From Spirochaetia bacterium (GTDB lineage Bacteria; Spirochaetota; Spirochaetia; B11-G9), in contig JAQIBN010000246.1 of NCBI GenBank assembly GCA_027859095.1, positions 1 through 34,539 on the forward strand: 34,539 nt of DNA. The letters run 5' to 3'. The position numbers and the translations under genes were made by a program. Of this stretch, positions 15,622 through 24,300 are shown piece by piece (position 1 is the first letter of the stretch; the number at the start of each line of letters is the position of its first letter). Below the pieces are notes generated by a model, which saw only the letters and a program-made list of their open reading frames with translations, ran no database searches and was not told the DNA's origin.

Positions 15622-18349
15622 ATTCACCGAAGCTAAACTGGAACAGACATTTATAGAATTTCTGGAAAATCAGCAGATATCCCATGTTTCCGGAAAAGAA
15701 TTAATAACTGATGACACTGTTGCTGAATCAAAGATTCCTTATGGGACACGTAATGAAAGTGAAGTACTAATAAAGTCAGATCTTAAGAACTATCTTCTTG
15801 GTCAGTATAAGAAAGAGGAGCTTACAGATATTGAGGCTGAATCAATTATACTAGGCCTTAAAAGACTTTCCTCTGCCGATATATACGAAAGCAATAAAAC
15901 CATAATGAGAATGTTATCTGATGGCTTTTCTCTTAAACGGGAGGATAGATCTAAAAAAGATATCTGGATCTACCTTATCGATTATTCTGAAAAAAACAAC
16001 AACACATTTAAATTCGTCAATCAGCTTGAAATAGTTGGTACTGAGAAGCGTATTCCTGACGGCATAATCTATATTAATGGAATTCCCGTAGTTGTACTGG
16101 AGTTTAAATCCGCCATACGGGAAGAAGCAACAATTCATGATGCCTACGTTCAACTTACAACACGATACAGACGGGATATTCCTGAACTTTTTAAGTACAA
16201 TGCTTTTTGTATAATCAGTGATGGTGTGAACAACAAAGCCGGATCATTTTTTGCCCCCTATGAATTTTATTATGCATGGCGCAGGATCTCTGGTTTGGCT
16301 AAAGATGCCGAAGGGTTTGACAGTATGTTTACCCTTATACAGGGGATGCTCCATCAAAAACGTTTAAGAGATATAATTCAAAACTTTATTCATCTTCCTG
16401 ATAGCTCAAAAAAAGATCAAAAAATAAGTATAACTGAAAAGGGTGTAAAGAAAACTTTCGGCTTTGCCAAATATCTTCATGACTCATTACCAAATGCAAC
16501 ATATGTTGGTTTTACAGGTACTCCTATCGATGCAACACTGGATGTTTTTGGCCCGGTGGTTGATTCCTATACTATGACAGAATCAGTTAGAGATGAAATA
16601 ACTGTGCGGATTGTTTATGAAGGTAGAGCTGCTAAAATTGTTCTTAATAATAGCGAACTGAAAAAGATTGAAGAATACTACAAAGAAGTTTCCGAAGAGG
16701 GAGCCAATGAATACCAGATAGAAGAGAGTAAAAAAGCAACGGCTAGTATGAATACCATTATCGGGGATCCTGATCGCCTGAAAGAATTGGCGGCTGATTT
16801 TATCAAGCACTATGAAAATAGGGTTTTAGAAGCAGCTACTATCAAAGGTAAGGCAATGTTTGTTTGCAGTAGCCGTGAAATAGCCTATCACTTTTATAAA
16901 AATGTAACTGCGCTAAGGCCGGAATGGGCAAAAATTAAAATTGCAGAAGAAGCTGTCGGGTTCTCTGACAATGATAAGCGGGAGATTAAACCCATAGAAT
17001 GTATCAAAATGATAATGACCAGAGGTAAAGATGACCCTAAGGAGATGTACGATCTTTTAGGAACAAAAGAGTACCGTAAGGAACTGGACAGACAGTTTAA
17101 GAATGAAAAATCCAACTTCAAAATTGCAATAGTAGTTGATATGTGGCTAACAGGATTCGACGTTCCTTTTCTTGATAGTATCTATATTGACAAACCAATC
17201 CAACAACACAGCTTAATTCAAACAATCTCAAGAGTAAACCGAAAGTTTGAAGGAAAAAATAAAGGCCTTGTTGTTGACTATATTGGTATCAAAAAGCAAA
17301 TGAACCTTGCTCTGGCTAAGTACAATAAAGGAGACAAAGACAACTTTGAAGATATTCAGGAATCGTTGATAGTTGTTCGGGATCATCTGGATCTGCTGGC
17401 AAAAATTTTCCATCTCTTTAATTCCACAAAATATTTTAATGGTTCAGCTTTAGAACAGTTAAATACCCTTAATATGGCAGCTGAATACGTACAGGTAACT
17501 AAAAAACTGGAAATCCGTTATATGGGTCTCTCTAAGCGACTGAAAGCCGCCTATGATATTTGTGCCGGCAGTGAACTGCTAACCCAGGTTGAAAGAGATA
17601 AAACTCACTTCTACCTGGCTGTTCGATCTATTGTTTTTAAACTTACCAGGGGGGATGCCCCTGATATTGCCCAAATGAATGCAAAGGTACGGGAGATGAT
17701 AAAAGACGCTCTTGCCAGTGACGGTGTTGAAGAGATATTTAAACTGGGAGAAGATGCTGAATCAGAACAGGATATTTTCGATGAAAACTATCTTGCGAAG
17801 ATCAATATGATAAAGCTTCCTAATACAAAGATTAAAATGCTTCAAAAGTTACTGCTAAAAGCCATTGGTGAAATAAAAAAAGTAAATATGGTTAAAGGAA
17901 CTGACTTCTCTAAAAAAATGAAAGCACTTGTTGAAAAATATAATGAACGAAAAGAAGATGATGTTTTACGAAGTGAAGTTTATGAGGATATGGCTGAACA
18001 TCTAACCGATCTGATATGGGAAATAAAGAAAGAGTTCTCAGCAGGCGACGAACTGGGAATCGATTTTGAAGAAAAAGCTTTCTATGATATTCTGAAAGAG
18101 TTGTGTAGTAAATATGATTTCCGTTACCCCGAGGAGAAACTGATAGTTTTAGCAAAAGCTGTAAAAGAGTTGGTTGATTCAAAAGCTAAATTTCCTGACT
18201 GGAACAACCGGGCTGATATTAAATCTTCATTGAAAGTTGGTCTAATACTGTTACTTGATGAACACGGATATCCTCCAGTTGAACGGGATGAGGTTTATAA
18301 GGATATATTTGAACAGGCAGAGAACTTTAAAAAGTATCAGAAAACCTGA
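15614..18349 (+). CDS. hsdR: Type I RM restriction subunit HsdR lacking helicase motifs I and II
   Basis: The N-terminal nuclease domain is present: EKRIPDGIIYINGIPVVVLE with Asp149 and Glu163-Phe-Lys165 as the PD...ExK site. The C-terminal helicase parts are present too: motif III GFTGTPID (from 299), motifs V/VI AIVVDMWLTGFDVPF and LIQTISRVNR, then the C-terminal HsdM/S-binding region to KYQKT. Missing are the Walker A block (family GATGCGKS) and the DEAH box (family SDEAHRSQ). The protein passes from DSSKKDQKI directly to SITEKGVKKTFGFAKYLHDS at residues 268-275, leaving 28 residues before motif III where about 150 are expected. It has 911 residues against about 1030-1050. It should lack translocation and hence ATP-dependent cleavage. 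ATG 15614 is chosen because GGAAGG lies just upstream. Confidence 0.9.
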   Translation: MSKFTEAKLEQTFIEFLENQQISHVSGKELITDDTVAESKIPYGTRNESEVLIKSDLKNYLLGQYKKEELTDIEAESIILGLKRLSSADIYESNKTIMRMLSDGFSLKREDRSKKDIWIYLIDYSEKNNNTFKFVNQLEIVGTEKRIPDGIIYINGIPVVVLEFKSAIREEATIHDAYVQLTTRYRRDIPELFKYNAFCIISDGVNNKAGSFFAPYEFYYAWRRISGLAKDAEGFDSMFTLIQGMLHQKRLRDIIQNFIHLPDSSKKDQKISITEKGVKKTFGFAKYLHDSLPNATYVGFTGTPIDATLDVFGPVVDSYTMTESVRDEITVRIVYEGRAAKIVLNNSELKKIEEYYKEVSEEGANEYQIEESKKATASMNTIIGDPDRLKELAADFIKHYENRVLEAATIKGKAMFVCSSREIAYHFYKNVTALRPEWAKIKIAEEAVGFSDNDKREIKPIECIKMIMTRGKDDPKEMYDLLGTKEYRKELDRQFKNEKSNFKIAIVVDMWLTGFDVPFLDSIYIDKPIQQHSLIQTISRVNRKFEGKNKGLVVDYIGIKKQMNLALAKYNKGDKDNFEDIQESLIVVRDHLDLLAKIFHLFNSTKYFNGSALEQLNTLNMAAEYVQVTKKLEIRYMGLSKRLKAAYDICAGSELLTQVERDKTHFYLAVRSIVFKLTRGDAPDIAQMNAKVREMIKDALASDGVEEIFKLGEDAESEQDIFDENYLAKINMIKLPNTKIKMLQKLLLKAIGEIKKVNMVKGTDFSKKMKALVEKYNERKEDDVLRSEVYEDMAEHLTDLIWEIKKEFSAGDELGIDFEEKAFYDILKELCSKYDFRYPEEKLIVLAKAVKELVDSKAKFPDWNNRADIKSSLKVGLILLLDEHGYPPVERDEVYKDIFEQAENFKKYQKT

Positions 18350-18388
18350 TGAATATATTAGAAATATTATAATTGAGGATCTAAGAAA

Positions 18389-20059
18389 ATGAATAAACTT
18401 GTAGAATGTGTGCCTAATTTTAGTGAGGGTAGAGATAAGGCGGTAATAGATAACATAGCCGCAGCAATAAGTTCTGTAGATGGAATTAAATTACTGAATG
18501 TTGATATGGGTTTCGACACAAACAGAACAGTTGTCACTTTTGCTGGTGAAGCAGATATAATTGTAGAAGCTGCTATCAGGGGTATGGCAAAGGCGTCTGA
18601 GCTTATTGATATGAGTAAGCAGGCTGGCGAGCATCCCCGAATGGGCGGGACAGATGTTTTTCCATTTATACCCTTAAGCGGAATTACTTTGGAAGAATGT
18701 CTTATACTTGCCGAAGAGTTTGCACAAAGAGCAGGAACTGAACTTGGCATACCTGTTTTTCTCTATGCCAAATCTGCAAAAAAAGATGATAGAATACGTC
18801 TTCCGGATATCAGGAATGGGGAGTATGAGGCTCTAGAAAAAAAACTTAAACTAGCCAGTTTTCAACCAGATTATGGACCTTCTGCTTTTAATCCCAAAAC
18901 AGGTATAACTGCAATTGGGGTAAGGGATTTTCTTCTTGCCTACAATATAAATCTTTCTACAAGAGACAAATCAATTGCCAGTGATATTGCAATGACGGTC
19001 AGGGAAAAAGGAAGAGCAAAGAGGGATAGTAGGGGAGATATAATTCGGGATATTGAAGGGAAAGCTATAAAGGTTCCAGGACTACTGAGCCATTGTCAGG
19101 CAGGTGGCTGGTATATTGACGAGTATGGGTATGCTCAGGTAACAATGAATCTTACAGATTTTCATGAAACAGGCCTTCATAAAGCTTTTGATATTGTTTC
19201 CGAAGAGGCTGTTAAACGTGGTGTCAGGGTGACAGGTAGTGAAGCTATAGGGCTTCTCCCTAAAGATGCTTTACTGGATTGTGGGAAATATTATCTTGAG
19301 AAGATGGGTAAGAACACGGGTATCCCCGAGAAAGAAATAGTACACACTGCAATTTTGTCCCTTGGTCTTAATGATACCAGCTCTTTTAATCCTGAAGAAA
19401 GAGTAGTTGAATATGCCATCCGGGGAGAGCAGAAAGGTCTTGTGAATTTGTCCATTACTGAATTTATTGATGAACTTTCTTCGGATTCCATGGCTCCCGG
19501 CGGAGGAAGTGTTTCTGCTTTAAGTGGTTCACTTGCTGCAGGTTTAACATCCATGGTTGCTAATTTAACCTTTGGGAAAAAAGGGTATGAAAGCAGCAAT
19601 AAAAGGATGAAAGATATTTCAATTAGAGCTCAGAGTCTAAAAAGTAAACTTTTGGGATTGGTGGAAGCTGATACAGATGCCTTTAATAATTATATCATTG
19701 CTCTAAGGCTGCCAAAGAAAAGTGATAATGAGATTCTTGCCAGAACTAAAGCTATTGAAGCAGCTTCTAAAACGATTACACTGGTGCCTCTGGATACTTT
19801 AAAACTGTGTGGAGAACTTATAACCCTTGCAGAAACAGTTCTTAAAAGAGGGAATAAAAATGCCTTATCGGATGCTTTTGTAGGTGTTAGTCAGGCAAAT
19901 ACTGCAGGAGAGGGTGCTTATCTTAATATTAGAATTAATTTGCCAGGGGTAAAAGATAAAGAGTTTGCTGGAAATGTATTAAAAGAGGCTGATATATTGA
20001 TTGATGAGATTTCAAAGACACATAAGCGGCTTTTTTCCTATGTAAGGAAAAATGTTTAA
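18389..20059 (+). CDS. ftcD: Bifunctional glutamate formimidoyltransferase / formimino-THF cyclodeaminase
   Basis: Last step of histidine degradation by the folate route. It transfers the formimino group of N-formimino-L-glutamate to THF, then deaminates 5-formimino-THF to 5,10-methenyl-THF plus ammonia. The N-terminal transferase region (1 to about 340) begins LVECVPNFSEGRD and has His82 in AGEHPRMGGTDVFPF, the same position as the catalytic His82 of porcine FTCD. The C-terminal cyclodeaminase (from about 355) starts SITEFIDELSSDSMAPGGGS. The fusion of 556 residues corresponds to the animal-type enzyme of about 541. This replaces HutG or HutF, neither of which is in the window. GAGGA precedes the ATG, a TATAAT (18368-18373) lies just upstream but without a good -35, and hutI overlaps its stop. 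Confidence 0.95.
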   Translation: MNKLVECVPNFSEGRDKAVIDNIAAAISSVDGIKLLNVDMGFDTNRTVVTFAGEADIIVEAAIRGMAKASELIDMSKQAGEHPRMGGTDVFPFIPLSGITLEECLILAEEFAQRAGTELGIPVFLYAKSAKKDDRIRLPDIRNGEYEALEKKLKLASFQPDYGPSAFNPKTGITAIGVRDFLLAYNINLSTRDKSIASDIAMTVREKGRAKRDSRGDIIRDIEGKAIKVPGLLSHCQAGGWYIDEYGYAQVTMNLTDFHETGLHKAFDIVSEEAVKRGVRVTGSEAIGLLPKDALLDCGKYYLEKMGKNTGIPEKEIVHTAILSLGLNDTSSFNPEERVVEYAIRGEQKGLVNLSITEFIDELSSDSMAPGGGSVSALSGSLAAGLTSMVANLTFGKKGYESSNKRMKDISIRAQSLKSKLLGLVEADTDAFNNYIIALRLPKKSDNEILARTKAIEAASKTITLVPLDTLKLCGELITLAETVLKRGNKNALSDAFVGVSQANTAGEGAYLNIRINLPGVKDKEFAGNVLKEADILIDEISKTHKRLFSYVRKNV

Positions 20060-21276
20060 TGGAAGTAGACACCTTAATTATAAACTCTTCACAGCTTCTT
20101 ACCCTGGAAAGGAGCAGTATGGGATCCGGTTTACTGGGTTCCATTGTAAACGGAGCTGTTGCAGTAAAAAATGGTTTGATTCTTGAAACAGGAACTACAT
20201 CTGCGATTATGAAAAACTATCCTGATTGTTTAAATGTGATAGATGCAGATGGCTCTTTAGTACTACCGGGGTTTGTGGACTGTCATACTCATCTTGTTTT
20301 TGCAGGAGATCGTTCTAAAGAGATGGAGCAGCGCCTTGAAGGAGCTGAGTATCTTGAAATACTTAAAAACCGGGGAGGTATTCATTCTACTGTAAGAGCT
20401 ACCAGGAATGCTTCTAGAAAAGAGCTTATTAGTCTTGGAATGGAACGACTGAACAGGATGGCAGAAAACGGAACAACTACTGTAGAAATAAAAAGTGGTT
20501 ATGGACTGAATGAAGAAACTGAGTTGAAAATGTTGCAGGTTGCTTCTGAGCTGGGGATAAAGCATTCACTGGATGTGGTTATAACATACCTTGGAGCACA
20601 TACAGTTCCGGAAGATAAAAACAGGGATGAGTATGTTAAATGGCTGGGTGGGAAGAGTCTTAGAGCTTTTAGGAAGAATGCAGAGTTTTTTGATATTTTC
20701 TGTGAAGAAGGCGCTTTTTCTCTAACAGAAACAAAAATGCTTCTGGAAGCTGCAAAATTAGCTGGATTCAAATTGAAGGTACATGGAGGCCAGTTCAATG
20801 ATCTGGGGTCTCCTGGAATAGCATCCCTCCTTGGAGCTGTTTCTGTTGACCATCTGGAGAATATCAGCAATCAAGACCTGGATCTTATGTCAGAAGCCGG
20901 AACTGTAGCTGTGCTGATGCCTGGCGTACCATTTTTTCTTCAGTCAGATCAGTATCCTGAAGCAAAAAGGTTTGTGAAAAAGGGTATCCCTGTTGCTCTG
21001 GCTACCGATTTTAATCCCGGAAGCTGTCCTTCATATTCAATGCAGATGATGATTACCCTTGGAGTTTTTTACTGTGGGTTATCTGTCACTGATGCTGTTT
21101 TAGGATCGACTATAAATGCCGCCAAAGCAATAAACCGTGAAACTGAAATTGGAAGCATAAAAGCTGGAAAAAAAGCTGACCTGATAATTTTAAATATAAA
21201 AAAACCCGAAGAGATACCTTATTATTTTGGAACCAACCTTGTTAAAAAAACAATAAAAAACGGCAAAATCATTTAA
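20059..21276 (+). CDS. hutI: Imidazolonepropionase
   Basis: Third step of histidine degradation: hydrolysis of 4-imidazolone-5-propanoate to N-formimino-L-glutamate, by a metal-dependent amidohydrolase. Metal and active-site residues are visible: DCHTHLVFAGDR (His76, His78), KVHGGQFNDLG (His242), VDHLENIS (His265) and ATDFNPGSCPS (Asp317). The length of 405 residues is normal. Its ATG shares one base with the ftcD stop (TAATG), which indicates translational coupling. It acts before FTCD and after HutU, so the hut pathway is complete in this window although split in two. Confidence 0.96.
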   Translation: MEVDTLIINSSQLLTLERSSMGSGLLGSIVNGAVAVKNGLILETGTTSAIMKNYPDCLNVIDADGSLVLPGFVDCHTHLVFAGDRSKEMEQRLEGAEYLEILKNRGGIHSTVRATRNASRKELISLGMERLNRMAENGTTTVEIKSGYGLNEETELKMLQVASELGIKHSLDVVITYLGAHTVPEDKNRDEYVKWLGGKSLRAFRKNAEFFDIFCEEGAFSLTETKMLLEAAKLAGFKLKVHGGQFNDLGSPGIASLLGAVSVDHLENISNQDLDLMSEAGTVAVLMPGVPFFLQSDQYPEAKRFVKKGIPVALATDFNPGSCPSYSMQMMITLGVFYCGLSVTDAVLGSTINAAKAINRETEIGSIKAGKKADLIILNIKKPEEIPYYFGTNLVKKTIKNGKII

Positions 21277-21299
21277 TATTACTAAAAAAATACCCATTC

Positions 21300-21328
21300 T
21301 TGACATAGTCTGTTTCTATATGTAGTAT
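21300..21328 (+). promoter_or_regulatory. sigma70-type promoter for gltBD
   Basis: TTGACA (21300-21305, consensus) and TAGTAT (21323-21328, 4 of 6) have exactly 17 bp between them. A leader of about 35 nt follows, containing a tiny ATG frame (MKRF-stop, 21357-21371) whose TGA directly abuts the gltB ATG. AGAGG within this leader serves as the gltB ribosome binding site. Confidence 0.65.
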
Positions 21329-21371
21329 CAAATACAATTACAGGCAGAGAGTTGCCATGAAGAGGTTTTGA

Positions 21372-24300
21372 ATGAAAAAACAAGGGTTATATGATCCTTC
21401 CTATGAGCATGATGCTTGTGGTGTTGGGTTTGTTGTTGAAATTGATGGTAGTGCAAGTCATCAGACTGTTATTGATGGTATTACTATTTTAAAGAATCTT
21501 GAGCATCGGGGCGCAGTTGGCAGTGATGTAAATACGGGTGATGGTGCTGGTATTTTAGTTCAGATTCCACACGAGTTTTTTACTAAGGAACTTGAGTTTG
21601 ATTTACCCCTGTTTGGTTCTTATGGTGTAGGTATGTTTTTTCTTCCAGTGGATGAAGATGAGCGTAATTCTGTAATCAGTATTATAGAGGATGTAGTTGG
21701 AAGTGAAGGATCCCTGCTAATGGGAACAAGAGAGGTTCCTTTTATTTCAGATTCTTTAGGACCAAAGGCACTTTCTTCAATGCCCTTTATTTTTCAGACA
21801 TTTATAACCTCCAATAATTTATCCGGGGATGAACTTGAGCGAAAGTTATATATTATCCGCAGAAGCATAGAAAAGAGAGTTTTTGCCTCGGGATTCACTA
21901 TTGATGATTTTTATGTATCCTCCTTATCCTGCCGTACAATTATATATAAAGGAATGTTTGTAGCCCCACAGCTTGAGGAGTTTTTTCCGGATCTGAAAAG
22001 TGAAGATTTTAAAAGTGCTTTAGCTTTGGTTCATCAGAGATATAGTACTAATACTTTTCCTTCATGGTCTTTGGCTCAACCATTCAGATATATTGCTCAT
22101 AATGGAGAAATAAATACCCTTCGCGGAAATATAAATAAAATGAAAGCAAGAGAAGTTACACTCTCTACTCCATTGTTTGGGGATGATCTTGAAAAAGTTC
22201 TTTCAGTGATAAATCCGGATCAAAGTGATTCTGCAATTTTTGATTCAAACTTTGAACTCCTGGTTCAGGCTGGAAGATCTCCTGAACATTCTATGATGAT
22301 GATGGTTCCTGAACCTTTTGGTGAAAAGTACCACATAAGTGAGGATAGAAGAACATTCTACGAATATCATGCTTCTATTCTTGAACCCTGGGATGGCCCT
22401 GCCGCCCTTGTTTTTACAGATGGAATAAAAATTGGTGCGTCCCTGGATCGTAATGGTCTTCGTCCTGCACGTTATACTGTTACAAGAAGCGGAAGAGTAA
22501 TTCTTGCTTCAGAGACAGGTGTTCTTCATATTCAGCCAGAGGATATTTTAAGACAGGGGCGACTTGGTCCAGGTAAGATGATATTGATAGATACAGAAAT
22601 GGAACGAGTTATGTATGATCATGAAATAAAATCCCGTGTATCGCGTCAACAGCCCTATAGAAGATGGCTTGATGAAAATAAAATTGAATTAAAAGGTCTT
22701 TTCCGTGTACCTGATTCTGTTCCTGAGGTTAAGGATGATATTGTTACATTACAAAAAGTTTTTGGTTATACATTTGAGGAAATAGATAAAATTCTTGTTC
22801 CTATGGCAGTTAATGGAAGTGAACCAATAAGTTCTATGGGGAATGATACTGCTCTGGCAGTTCTGTCAAACAGACCCCAGCTTTTATACAACTATTTCCG
22901 GCAGGTTTTTGCCCAGGTTACAAATCCTCCAATTGATCCTTACAGAGAAAAACTTGTAATGTCTTTAATGAGCTTTATAGGTAGAGAACAAAATCTTCTA
23001 GATGATGGCCCCCTCCATTGCAAACAGCTTAAACTGGATCATCCTGTACTTTCCAATGATGATATAAAAATTCTTAAACGATCAAATACTGAAGACCAGA
23101 CAGCTGGAGTAATCGATATTTTGTATACAATTGATGATGAATCTGGAGGAATAGAAAAAGCCATAGACATAATATGCTTACAATCTGCCGAAATGATAGC
23201 TGACGGGAAGAGCTTTTTGATTTTGAGTGATAAAAAAACTGATTCAGTCTATCTGCCTATTCCTGCACTCCTGGCTGTATCAGCGGTGAATCAGTATCTG
23301 GTGAAAAATGGACTTAGGCAAAAAGCAGGGCTTATTGTGGAAAGTGGAGAAGTTCGGGATGTAATGCAACTGGCAACACTCATTGGTTTTGGAGCCAGTG
23401 CTGTAAATCCTTATCTTGCATTCGAAATTCTAAAAGACCTTATCAGTCAGGGGAAGATACCTGAAGTTGGGAAAACTGATACTGCTTTTGAGAATTATAT
23501 AGAAGCAATGAAAAAGGGGCTTCTGAAAATTATGTCGAAAATGGGTGTGTCTACTATAAGGAGCTATAAGGGTTCACAGATATTTGAAGCTCTGGGTCTG
23601 TCTGGTGAATTTATAAATAGATATTTTCCTGGAACGCCTACAAGAATAGAAGGAATTGGTCTTGATCGTATTACAGCAGATATAGAAGCCAGGCATAAAG
23701 CAGCTTATGACCCTATTCCAGGTAAAAAAGGTCTTCTGGATTCCGGAGGATTTATACATTTTAGGAAATCCTCAGAACAGCATCTTATGAGTCCGGAAGC
23801 AGTAGTCTCTATACAGAAAGCTGTCCGGCAAAACTCAAAGGATATGTATGATATCTTTAAAAATGACATAAATAGTAAAGCAAAAAACCTTTGTACTTTA
23901 AGAGGTTTACTTGATTTTAAGGAAAGGAAATCTATTCCTTTGGAAGAAGTTGAGGGAACCATTAATATTGTAAAGAGATTTGTTTCCTCTGCTATGTCTA
24001 TGGGGTCAATAAGCAAGGAAGCACATGAAACTATAGCAGTTGCAATGAATCGACTGGGTGCTATGAGTAATTCCGGGGAAGGTGGCGAAGATAATGCCCG
24101 GTTTGTAAAAAGAGCAAATGGAGATTCAGCTTCTACCTATGTAAAACAGGTGGCTTCTGGTCGATTTGGAGTAACTATTAATTATTTGGTAAATGGTAGT
24201 GAAATTCAGATTAAGATGGCTCAGGGAGCAAAACCAGGAGAAGGAGGCCAGCTTCCCGGTCATAAGGTAAATGAAGAAATTGCTTCAATTCGTAATTCAA

